Under the pieces are notes generated by a model. It had not been told where the DNA came from, did not search any database, and worked only from the letters and a program-made list of their open reading frames with translations. Both the position numbers and the translations under genes were made by a program. This document shows, piece after piece, positions 1-5,586 of a stretch of 5,586 nt of DNA. This DNA is from Chloroflexota bacterium (lineage in GTDB: Bacteria; Chloroflexota; UBA5177; JANWHV01): contig JAQBPC010000379.1 in assembly GCA_028287725.1 (NCBI GenBank), positions 1-5,586 of the forward strand, given 5' to 3'. The stretch's first letter is position 1. Each line of letters opens with the position of its first letter.

Positions 1-39
1 GCTTCTGTGATTCTACATCTGTGTAATCTGTGATTCGGC
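1..39. repeat. degenerate short repeats downstream of the mannosidase gene
   Basis: This short stretch after the mannosidase stop codon contains TCTGTGATTC twice as exact copies (4-13 and 27-36), with a third TCTGTG core between them at 18-23. The cores are spaced 14 and 9 bases apart, so it is a decayed, irregular array rather than a clean tandem repeat. On the minus strand the core reads CACAGA. It is cut by the window edge, so its full extent is unknown. From memory, similar CACAGATTACACAGAT-type sequences occur as dispersed intergenic repeats in several environmental bacterial phyla; that link is not verified here. No terminator is visible in these 39 bases. Confidence 0.5.
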
Positions 40-2565
40 CTACCGCCAGCGAACGACAACCATCTCAGGTGAGATCTCTACCGAGCTGTTCCAGACGGTA
101 ATTAGCCTCTCCTCGCCAGGTAACAGATCAAAGTAATTGTCGGAATATGTCGTCGCCTCTTGCGGCACCGCCAGGTGGACGAAGTACGCAAAGTTTTTCG
201 CTGCCAGACGAACTTCCACGGTATTTGCATCGACGGCGGTTGTGGCCACGTCAACTTCGCCTGCCTCACGCCGAAGGTCCTTGATCGCGGTGAAAAACGC
301 GCGGTTCTGCGGAAATAGATTTGTGGCAGAGCGTACCGCAATGTACTGGTCAGCCCCGCATGACACGCTGCCCGAGTCCCAGGTATGGACCGCGGCACTC
401 GTGAGTGCCGGGACGCTTATGGGCAGATTTGCTTCCCAGTCGGTTTCGCCACTGAACGTGCCGAGTCTCACCGTGACGGATTCTGAAATGGACTGGAGTG
501 TGTCGTTGGTGATCCATAGCTCGACCCTGCCGTCTTCAAGTAGCTTGAATGAGGCGAGCACTGGAGCGTAGACACGCTTGAGATAGAAGTAGCCCGCCTT
601 CCCAAAGCCGTAGTAGTCGAGCACGCTCCAGCTCAGGACTGGCCAGCAATCATTGAGCTGCCATACGAGACTGCCGGAGCAATGTGGCGTGCGACGACGG
701 AAATGCTCGATGCCGAGCTTGAGGCCCTCCGCCTGTGCCATCATGCTGAAATCGATGTATTCGTCCAAGTCGCGTGGCAGGCCCGTGGTGGCCTGCATCA
801 AATTATCGCCTTTATTCTTCGGCTTGTCCTTGTTATGGTGGTCCATTGAAGGGCTGTGGTGGTAGAGCTCGTCTTGGGGAATATTACGCCGTAGTGTTTC
901 AAAAACTGGCGCGGCGTGCATGCCGAACTCACTGATGAAACGGCCCATATCCTCGGCGTAATGTACGTAGCTCACTCCCTCGGGACTCTGGTCACGCAGC
1001 AGCTTCTCTCCAAACCGGCGGGAACGGTTACCGTGCCACACGTCCCAGTTGTGGCGATCGCCGTCTTCCATACTGTTATAGTCATTGCCACCGTAGGGGC
1101 TGCCGGGCCAGTACGGTGTCCGGCCGTCGTGCTGGGCTACGGCGCGAGGCAAAGTTTTATCGTAATACAGGAAGCCGGACACCTGCCTGTCAGGATGGTC
1201 CCAGTTTCTGTAACTGTGCAGCCATTGGTTTTCGTTGTTGCCACACCATAGAGCAAGGCAGGGGTGGTTGCGTAGCCGGCGAATCTGGTACGTGGCTTCC
1301 GCTTCAACTTCGGAGGCAAACTCGTCGTCCTCGGGATAATTGGCGCAAGCAAACATGAAATCCTGCCATACCAGAATGCCGAGCGCGTCGCATTCGTCGT
1401 AGAAGGCATCATGCTCGTAGATACCTCCGCCCCATACCCGGAGCATACTATTGTTCACGTCGCGCGCGGCGCGAATTATCTGGGCATATCGTTCGGGCTT
1501 AATGCCGCCGACAAACGAGTCCGCCGGGATCCAGTTCGTGCCTTTGGCAAAAATCGGCACGCCGTTGAGCACGAAGCGGAAGAAGCGCGTGCCGGGTTCT
1601 TCCTGGTCGGGGGCCTGGTCGAGCATCACAGTGCGAATACCTACACGAGTGCACGAGGAATCGATGGTTACCTCTTGTTGCTTAAGCGCAACGTCGAGAC
1701 GATGCAGCGCCGGCTCGCCCAGGTCATGCGTCCACCAGAGCGCTGGATTGGCGATCTGCGCGTAGGCCACGGCGCGCTGGTTGGCGCCACTCCCTTGCAG
1801 CGTCACGGTTTGTTCAAGCAGTGGTGGGTCGCCGACCGATGCCCCGGGAGCGTACAGCGTAATCCGCGCACTGAGTGGCGCTTCATCTGCGAAGCGATCT
1901 GCTTCCACCGTACAGGACACCACCGCTTGACTTGAATTCTGGTCAATTTCAACCGTGGCGAAGTGCACGCCGGATAGCGCCGCCGACCGCTGCCGTCGAA
2001 GCTCGACCGGGCGCCAGATGCCTACGGTCGGGAGTCGCGGTCCCCAATCCCAGCCGTAGCCGAACTGAGCCTTGCGCATGGCCACGCGTGGCGGCATCCA
2101 ATCCTCGACGGGCCTATCAAGATACTCGCCGGCATAGTCGAGGGGGCGGTCGAAGCACAGGGCAAGGGTATTCTGCTGCCCAATGCGAAGGGACGACGTG
2201 ACATCGAACACGGCCTCGCGGAACATGTTCTTATGCCGGCCGATCTCACTCCCGTTGAGCCAGACGGTCACGAATGTGTCGAGCCCGTGAAAGACAAGCT
2301 GGAGACGCTCGCCGGACTGCAGCGGTTCGACCGGTGCCTCAAACTGTAGCCGGTACCACCACTCGCGGTCCTCAATCCAGGCGCACTCCAGCTCGTTTCT
2401 ATCGTAGAACGGATTCGGAATGCGGCCGGCGGCAATGAGAGCCAGGTGTACGTCGCCCGGAACGTCCGCGGGAATCCACTCCGTGTCGTAGAACTCCTCA
2501 GCAAATGCTATTGCTGTCCGCCCCTCTCCCGGCGCGTAGTCCTGCAGCTTCCAGCGGTCGAACAT
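40..2565 (-). CDS. GH2 family beta-mannosidase (cytoplasmic exo-glycosidase)
   Basis: This 841-residue protein most likely removes beta-linked mannose from the non-reducing end of manno-oligosaccharides or N-glycan core fragments (EC 3.2.1.25). The usual GH2 mannosidase layout is visible: an N-terminal sugar-binding jelly-roll (about 1-190) ending in the family signature FGYGWDWGPRLPT (168-180) and GIWRPVEL; an Ig-like domain (about 195-310); a TIM barrel (about 315-640); and C-terminal Ig-like domains ending in YSDNYFDLLPGE (807-818), typical of mannosidases. In the barrel are KGTNWIPAD (341-349), RVWGGGIYE (376-384) and WQDFMFACANYP (400-411). The predicted acid/base is E445 in CGNNENQW and the predicted nucleophile is E546 in ISEFG. 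WQLNDCWPVLSW (635-646) closes the active site. Length is normal for the family and both catalytic glutamates are present, so it looks active. There is no signal peptide, which implies it acts on imported sugar. The ATG start is supported by GAAAGGA ten bases upstream, and the stop is TAG. The family is near certain; the exact natural substrate is inferred. Confidence 0.96.
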   Translation of the reverse strand: MFDRWKLQDYAPGEGRTAIAFAEEFYDTEWIPADVPGDVHLALIAAGRIPNPFYDRNELECAWIEDREWWYRLQFEAPVEPLQSGERLQLVFHGLDTFVTVWLNGSEIGRHKNMFREAVFDVTSSLRIGQQNTLALCFDRPLDYAGEYLDRPVEDWMPPRVAMRKAQFGYGWDWGPRLPTVGIWRPVELRRQRSAALSGVHFATVEIDQNSSQAVVSCTVEADRFADEAPLSARITLYAPGASVGDPPLLEQTVTLQGSGANQRAVAYAQIANPALWWTHDLGEPALHRLDVALKQQEVTIDSSCTRVGIRTVMLDQAPDQEEPGTRFFRFVLNGVPIFAKGTNWIPADSFVGGIKPERYAQIIRAARDVNNSMLRVWGGGIYEHDAFYDECDALGILVWQDFMFACANYPEDDEFASEVEAEATYQIRRLRNHPCLALWCGNNENQWLHSYRNWDHPDRQVSGFLYYDKTLPRAVAQHDGRTPYWPGSPYGGNDYNSMEDGDRHNWDVWHGNRSRRFGEKLLRDQSPEGVSYVHYAEDMGRFISEFGMHAAPVFETLRRNIPQDELYHHSPSMDHHNKDKPKNKGDNLMQATTGLPRDLDEYIDFSMMAQAEGLKLGIEHFRRRTPHCSGSLVWQLNDCWPVLSWSVLDYYGFGKAGYFYLKRVYAPVLASFKLLEDGRVELWITNDTLQSISESVTVRLGTFSGETDWEANLPISVPALTSAAVHTWDSGSVSCGADQYIAVRSATNLFPQNRAFFTAIKDLRREAGEVDVATTAVDANTVEVRLAAKNFAYFVHLAVPQEATTYSDNYFDLLPGEERLITVWNSSVEISPEMVVVRWR

Positions 2566-2575
2566 CGAGGGCAGG

Positions 2576-2582
2576 TCCTTTC
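2576..2582 (-). promoter_or_regulatory. ribosome binding site of the mannosidase gene
   Basis: On the minus strand GAAAGGA lies ten bases before the ATG at 2565. It is a moderate Shine-Dalgarno match at slightly long spacing and supports this start codon. Confidence 0.6.
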
Positions 2583-2702
2583 AATTCACTTGGCCACGGA
2601 ACCTGGGGCGTAGAGTTGGCGGTACGTTTGCGCGATACGGAGCTGCGTAATCACGCTCTGCTCACAGCATACACGCGGGCTAATCCAGGTCGTAAATACG
2701 CG

Positions 2703-2732
2703 CGAAGGCCGCCCGCTAAGAGGCGGCCTTCG
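2703..2732 (-). terminator. 11-bp GC-rich hairpin after the binding-protein gene
   Basis: CGAAGGCCGCC (2703-2713) is perfectly complementary to GGCGGCCTTCG (2722-2732), giving an 11-bp stem around an 8-base loop. It starts 41 bases after the TAA stop of the binding-protein gene. In the minus-strand transcript the stem is followed by GCGCGTATTTACG, so there is no clear U-run of the kind expected for an intrinsic terminator. It could be a weak or partial terminator, or a 3' stem that protects the upstream transporter mRNA and lowers expression of the mannosidase. The structure is certain; the role is inferred. Confidence 0.5.
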
Positions 2733-2773
2733 GCTTACAACTCAATCTGTTGTGCGCTTCAGAAGCAGACCGC

Positions 2774-4177
2774 TTACTGGGTACTACTGTTCTGCTGCAG
2801 GATGGCGTCGATCGGCGCTACGCACGCAGACAAAGCGGCCGCTGCAGTCCTATGCCCGAAGAAGGCGGGCTCGATGCAGTTAGGCTTCATGAAATTGTGA
2901 ATAGCGCTGAAGTTGACGATTAAGTGGTTGGGTGACTCCTTGCCATATTTCCGGGCGCCGGCTACGAGGTTTGTGAGATCCTTAATGGGCATGCCGGTGA
3001 TCTTGGAATATTGGCTGTACCACGAGCCCAGGAACCCTGGGTTGGACGGGGTGAAGCCAACACCCTTGATGTAGGAAGCCATCGAATCACTGTTGGTCAG
3101 GTACTTGATAAACTGCATCGCTTCCTTGGGATGCTTGGTACCTTTGAAGACCATATAAGGGTCGGTGAACAACACGTCAGTATTGGCGGCGCTCCATGGA
3201 ATAGCGGCAGCGGCCCAGTGGAACTTGACGTCCTTGAACGAACGGAAGCCCCAGCCACCGGTGATTCCCATGGCAATGTCGCCGAACTGGAAGGGCTCGG
3301 CGCCGGTGTTTTGGATGCCCTGGACCTTGGAGTATGGCGGGCTGAGCTTGCTCACGTTGAACTCGTCGGCGATCGATTGAACCATTTTGACGGTCTTGGG
3401 ATCGGTCAAGTTGATCTTGGAGGGCGTGCCTGTCGCGTACGACCCTGACTGGTTGAACATCTCAGAGCCGGCCTGCCAGGCGAACGGCATATACGGGAAT
3501 TGAGTATCAACGAAGCCCCAAGCCTTGCTGGTGCCGCTGGAGGTCTTGATCGACATGCCATTCATCTTCTTGGCCATGTCGAGCATTTTGGCATAGGTCC
3601 AGGTCTTGTCGTCCCAATTTACCGGTGGATAGGCTAGCTTGGCGCTGGGATGAGCCGCGTTATAGGCGTCGAATATGTCCTTGTTGTAGTACAGATACGA
3701 GCCGAGCGTGATTGACGGGATGCCATAAATGCCCCCGTCCGGCTTGGCATAGGTGTTGACCAGGTTCGTCGGTGTCGAGCCGAATGAATAACCGGATGAC
3801 TGGATTAGCGGCTTGAGGTTCAAAAGCAGGCCACGATGGAAGTAATCCGCGAAGCCGTCCTGGCCCAAATGCGACCAGATATCCGGAGTCGTGCCTGCCT
3901 GGTGCAGCTGGTTGAACTTGGTGTCGAACCCGCCATTAGGATTTGGAGCCAGCACCAGGTTGATCTTGATCCCTGGGTTTAGTTTCTGGAAGCCCGCGAC
4001 TTCGGCACGCTCCCACGGATTCTCCTGCCCATTTATGCGCATGAACCACAGCAGGGTCACCTGATCGCGTGCGGGCTTGGTAGTGTGACTGGCGTAGGCG
4101 CCGGGCGCCGCGAGGACCGGCACAAGAAGAGCTGCGGTAGCCAAGGCCGCCGTGGTCTTTCTGGCATGTAAGCGCAT
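2774..4177 (-). CDS. extracellular sugar-binding protein of an ABC importer (family 1, MalE/UgpB-like)
   Basis: This 467-residue exported protein is predicted to bind a sugar or oligosaccharide and deliver it to the adjacent permeases. The N-terminus has basic residues (MRLHARK), a hydrophobic core (about 9-24) and an AYA motif at 27-29 that suggests signal peptidase I cleavage before S30. There is no lipobox cysteine, so it looks like a free secreted or periplasmic protein. The mature part opens with VTLLWFMRING (40-50) and continues with features typical of extracellular solute-binding family 1: AEVAGFQKLNPGIKI (58-72), TTPDIWSHLG (96-105), GGIYGIPS (148-155), YLYYNKDIFD (161-170), the IAMGITGGWG turn (301-310) and KEAMQFIKYLTNSDSMASYI (351-370). 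The only two cysteines are C434 and C452, near the C-terminus, and they may form a disulfide. Length is normal for the family. The start is supported by AGGGGAGA six bases upstream. The mannosidase downstream makes a beta-mannoside ligand plausible, but the sequence alone does not prove it. Confidence 0.94.
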   Translation of the reverse strand: MRLHARKTTAALATAALLVPVLAAPGAYASHTTKPARDQVTLLWFMRINGQENPWERAEVAGFQKLNPGIKINLVLAPNPNGGFDTKFNQLHQAGTTPDIWSHLGQDGFADYFHRGLLLNLKPLIQSSGYSFGSTPTNLVNTYAKPDGGIYGIPSITLGSYLYYNKDIFDAYNAAHPSAKLAYPPVNWDDKTWTYAKMLDMAKKMNGMSIKTSSGTSKAWGFVDTQFPYMPFAWQAGSEMFNQSGSYATGTPSKINLTDPKTVKMVQSIADEFNVSKLSPPYSKVQGIQNTGAEPFQFGDIAMGITGGWGFRSFKDVKFHWAAAAIPWSAANTDVLFTDPYMVFKGTKHPKEAMQFIKYLTNSDSMASYIKGVGFTPSNPGFLGSWYSQYSKITGMPIKDLTNLVAGARKYGKESPNHLIVNFSAIHNFMKPNCIEPAFFGHRTAAAALSACVAPIDAILQQNSSTQ

Positions 4178-4183
4178 GAAGAC

Positions 4184-4191
4184 TCTCCCCT
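4184..4191 (-). promoter_or_regulatory. ribosome binding site of the sugar-binding protein gene
   Basis: AGGGGAGA on the minus strand lies six bases before the ATG at 4177. It is a good Shine-Dalgarno sequence at good spacing and fixes the start that gives a complete signal peptide. Confidence 0.75.
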
Positions 4192-4200
4192 AAATGATGC

Positions 4201-4210
4201 GAAATATTTC
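4201..4210. promoter_or_regulatory. perfect 10-bp palindrome, possible operator
   Basis: GAAATATTTC is its own reverse complement and lies 24 bases upstream of the binding-protein start codon, just before the ribosome site. Symmetric GAAA...TTTC sequences are common in operators of sugar-responsive LacI-type repressors, though those often have a central CG instead of AT. No regulator gene is in the window. The position would suit a repressor or a processing site, but a short AT-rich palindrome can arise by chance. Confidence 0.2.
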
Positions 4211-4331
4211 AACACTGTAGGCGCAGGTGATCTCGGCACACGGCCGCTTCGATGCGACGGCGAGCCCGAGAACAGGCCGGCTGCGGTTCACCTCCTTCCA
4301 AATCGCTTTTCGGTCTGTGGCGTTTGCCGGA

Positions 4332-5249
4332 TCAGCCCTTCACCCCACTGACGACGATGCCCTGGATGAAGTACCTCTGGGCGGCAAAGAAGAGAAGCAG
4401 ACAGGGAAGCGCACTAATGAGCGCGGCGGCCATGAGCAGGTTCCATTGGGCGTTGCCGTAAGATCCGGTGAAGAAGTAGAGGGCCAGCGAGACCGGATAC
4501 TTGTTGGAGGTATTCAGGTAGACCAGTGGAGTCAGCAGGTCGTTCCAATGGAAGACGAAGGAGAAGACGGCCACCGCGGCCAGAGCCGGCTTAGAGAGCG
4601 GTAGGATAATCCGCCAGAATATGCCGGGAAAGCCGAGGCCGTCGAGCGTTGCCGCCTCGTCCAATTCGTGCGGGATACCTCGGAAGAACTGCCGCAACAG
4701 AAAGATGTTGAATGCATTGCCAAAGAAGGTCGGGACGATCAGCGGTAACGGCGTATCGATCCAGCCGAGGGTCTTGAACAGCACGATCTGCGGCACCAGC
4801 GTCGCCTCAAAAGGCACCATGATCGTGGCCAGCACAAGGAAAAACAGTACGGTCGACCCTGGCGCACGTAAGCGGGCAAAGCCGTATGCAACAACGGCGC
4901 CGGAAAGCGTGTCCCCGAGGACCGCAAGCGCTGTGTACCAGCTGGTATTCCACACATAACGGAAGAAGTTGTCGCTAAGCGCGGGAAGCGTCACAGCATC
5001 GGCAAAGTTCTTCCACTGCGGGTGTACTGGGAAGAGGATGGGCGGGCTGGTAAACACGTCTCCTGCTTGCTTCAGCGCCGTGCTGAGCATCCAGAACACA
5101 GGGAAAATCATGATAAAGGCGCCGAGGAGTGCCAGCAAGAGGTAGGCGCCGCGAGCGACCAGGTCAAGGCGGTGACGCTTTGGTCGCGGCGTGACAGCGA
5201 CCGGCGTATCACGCCTCATCATCGTCGATGGTGCTTTGACTGCGCTCAC
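4332..5249 (-). CDS. sugar ABC transporter permease, MalG/UgpE-like
   Basis: This 305-residue inner-membrane protein is one of the two channel subunits of a CUT1-type carbohydrate importer. About 30 cytoplasmic, basic N-terminal residues precede the first membrane helix (about 35-57, LLLALLGAFIMIFPVFWMLS). The familiar ALKQAGDVF...PPILFPVHPQW stretch follows, then further helices around 101-124, 133-155, 168-188, 222-243 and 275-296, six in all. The ATPase-docking EAA loop is clear: DEAATLDGLG (197-206) with ILPLSKPAL (215-223). This loop contacts the nucleotide-binding subunit, which is not encoded here. The start is GTG at 5247-5249. It overlaps the TGA of the upstream permease in a GTGA junction and has GAGAGGG six bases upstream, which favours it over the internal ATG codons at residues 10 and 11. 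The overlap implies translational coupling and roughly equal synthesis of the two channel subunits. Stop is TGA. Confidence 0.96.
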   Translation of the reverse strand: MSAVKAPSTMMRRDTPVAVTPRPKRHRLDLVARGAYLLLALLGAFIMIFPVFWMLSTALKQAGDVFTSPPILFPVHPQWKNFADAVTLPALSDNFFRYVWNTSWYTALAVLGDTLSGAVVAYGFARLRAPGSTVLFFLVLATIMVPFEATLVPQIVLFKTLGWIDTPLPLIVPTFFGNAFNIFLLRQFFRGIPHELDEAATLDGLGFPGIFWRIILPLSKPALAAVAVFSFVFHWNDLLTPLVYLNTSNKYPVSLALYFFTGSYGNAQWNLLMAAALISALPCLLLFFAAQRYFIQGIVVSGVKG

Positions 5250-5586
5250 AAGCCGCCCTCTCGTTCGCCGGCGTAGTACACGAACCTGCGCGATATGGCA
5301 AAAATCGCCACCGTCAGAACCAGCGCTACCAGGAAGAGCAATACAGACATGGCGGCGGCAGCACCTCCATGTCCGTGGAAGTCGTACTGGATGGCAGTCT
5401 GGTACAGGTTGAGTCCGATCAGCAGGGTGTTATTCTCCGGCCCGCCCAGGCTCGTCAGCACTGTCGGAGCGACGAACTCCTGCAAGGCGCCGATTAGCGT
5501 GATTACGGTAGCGAAGAGAATTACCGGTGAGATCATGGGAAGGCTGACATTCATGAATCGGCGGACCGGGCCCGCGCCATCGATTG
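5246..5586 (-). CDS. sugar ABC transporter permease, MalF/UgpA-like (C-terminal part, 5' end outside window)
   Basis: Only the last 112 codons of this membrane protein are inside the window; family members are usually about 290-320 residues. The reading frame stays open past the ATG at 5554 to the window edge. The residues before that ATG (IDGAGPVRRF) together with NVSLPMISPVI form the EAA cytoplasmic loop that docks the ATPase, so that ATG is internal and not the start. After the loop come a helix (ATVITLIGALQEFVAP), the external GGPENNTLLIGLNLYQTAI segment typical of MalF/UgpA-type permeases, and a last helix (SVLLFLVALVLTVAIFAIS) ending in a basic tail. It pairs with the MalG-like permease whose GTG overlaps its TGA stop. 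The truncation comes from the window boundary; nothing suggests a broken gene. Confidence 0.94.
   Translation of the reverse strand, partial: IDGAGPVRRFMNVSLPMISPVILFATVITLIGALQEFVAPTVLTSLGGPENNTLLIGLNLYQTAIQYDFHGHGGAAAAMSVLLFLVALVLTVAIFAISRRFVYYAGEREGGL
5256..5262 (-). promoter_or_regulatory. ribosome binding site deciding the GTG start of the second permease
   Basis: GAGAGGG on the minus strand, inside the end of the upstream permease gene, is six bases before the GTG at 5249. It supports the non-ATG start; no comparable site precedes the ATG codons ten residues further in. Confidence 0.65.

Larger units (their letters stand above)
2566..2773 (-). other. intergenic region between binding protein and mannosidase genes
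   Basis: These 208 bases hold no convincing gene. On the minus strand they contain, in order, the binding-protein 3' untranslated segment, a strong hairpin (2703-2732), and about 120 bases of leader before the mannosidase ribosome site. Two small dyads sit in the leader: CGTAAATACG at 2691-2700 (arms CGTA/TACG), and an imperfect one at 2640-2663 with arms GAGC plus GCGT facing ACGC plus GCTC. Either could be an operator or a weak RNA stem. A possible but poor promoter is TTACGA, 18 bases, TATGCT on the minus strand just after the hairpin; only TATGCT resembles a consensus box. The spacing and hairpin suggest that mannosidase expression may be partly independent of the transporter genes. Confidence 0.4.
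4178..4331 (-). other. leader between permease and binding-protein genes
   Basis: These 154 bases lie between the TGA of the permease and the ATG of the binding protein. They contain no gene I can support and no strong terminator hairpin. Features seen are the 10-base perfect palindrome GAAATATTTC (4201-4210), a perfect minus-strand Shine-Dalgarno-like AAGGAGGTGA (4288-4297) with no usable start codon after it, and a GATCACCT segment (minus strand, 4225-4232) whose TCACCT could pair with the AGGTGA of that site. No convincing -35/-10 promoter pair is visible. The gap is long enough for a separate promoter or a post-transcriptional element that raises binding-protein levels above the permeases. 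Confidence 0.4.

Noticed and set aside
1411..1935. 174-codon open frame on the plus strand inside the mannosidase gene
   Set aside because: It is fully antisense to a well-conserved GH2 gene. Its translation shows no recognisable domain, and long opposite-strand frames are expected in GC-rich coding DNA.
2505..2900. 131-codon plus-strand frame across the mannosidase/binding-protein gap
   Set aside because: Both ends are antisense to real genes, the middle encodes the hairpin, and the predicted protein resembles no family.
3011..3448. 145-codon plus-strand frame inside the binding-protein gene
   Set aside because: It is antisense to a clear family 1 binding protein and has no identifiable motif of its own.
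4190..4291. 33-codon minus-strand frame from a GTG, as a possible leader peptide
   Set aside because: The only Shine-Dalgarno match overlaps the GTG itself, so initiation is implausible. The peptide has no membrane, repeat or attenuation-like feature.
4224..4294. Terminator or riboswitch in the permease/binding-protein gap
   Set aside because: Only 4-6 bp complementary segments were found by eye, without a U-tract or any recognisable riboswitch core.
5246..5554. Complete 102-residue protein starting at the ATG at 5554
   Set aside because: The frame continues upstream to the window edge, and the codons before this ATG encode the conserved DGAG part of the permease EAA loop, so the ATG is internal.

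Overview
The window shows one strand-coherent carbohydrate uptake and degradation cluster, with all four genes on the minus strand. In transcription order (high to low coordinates) they are: the 3' end of a MalF/UgpA-like sugar ABC permease cut by the window edge (5246-5586), a complete MalG/UgpE-like permease (4332-5249), an exported sugar-binding protein (2774-4177), and a cytoplasmic GH2 beta-mannosidase (40-2565). Coding density is high and the sequence is moderately GC-rich by eye. There is no rRNA, tRNA, CRISPR array, transposase or phage gene.

The working model is inferred from family knowledge and gene order. The binding protein captures a small oligosaccharide, probably a beta-mannoside, outside the membrane. 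The two permeases form the channel of a CUT1-type importer. An ATPase encoded outside the window powers it, and the mannosidase trims non-reducing-end mannose residues inside the cell. The permeases are translationally coupled through a 4-base GTGA overlap. The binding protein follows after 154 bases and the mannosidase after another 208, and that second gap holds a strong GC-rich hairpin. The cluster may therefore be one operon with internal expression tuning, or two to three transcription units.

The host cannot be named with confidence. Non-coding sequence at 1-39 holds degenerate TCTGTG-containing repeats that resemble dispersed intergenic repeats I associate with Chloroflexota and some other environmental phyla. 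The gene content is common in soil or freshwater heterotrophs. The binding protein has a plain Sec signal peptide and no lipobox. That would fit a cell with an outer membrane better than a monoderm, so the two hints conflict.

Overall this is an ordinary glycan-utilisation locus. I found no convincing new biological system. The points worth a second look are the gene order (binding protein after the permeases), the non-lipoprotein binding protein with an isolated cysteine pair, the intergenic hairpin, an orphan perfect Shine-Dalgarno sequence, and the edge repeats.
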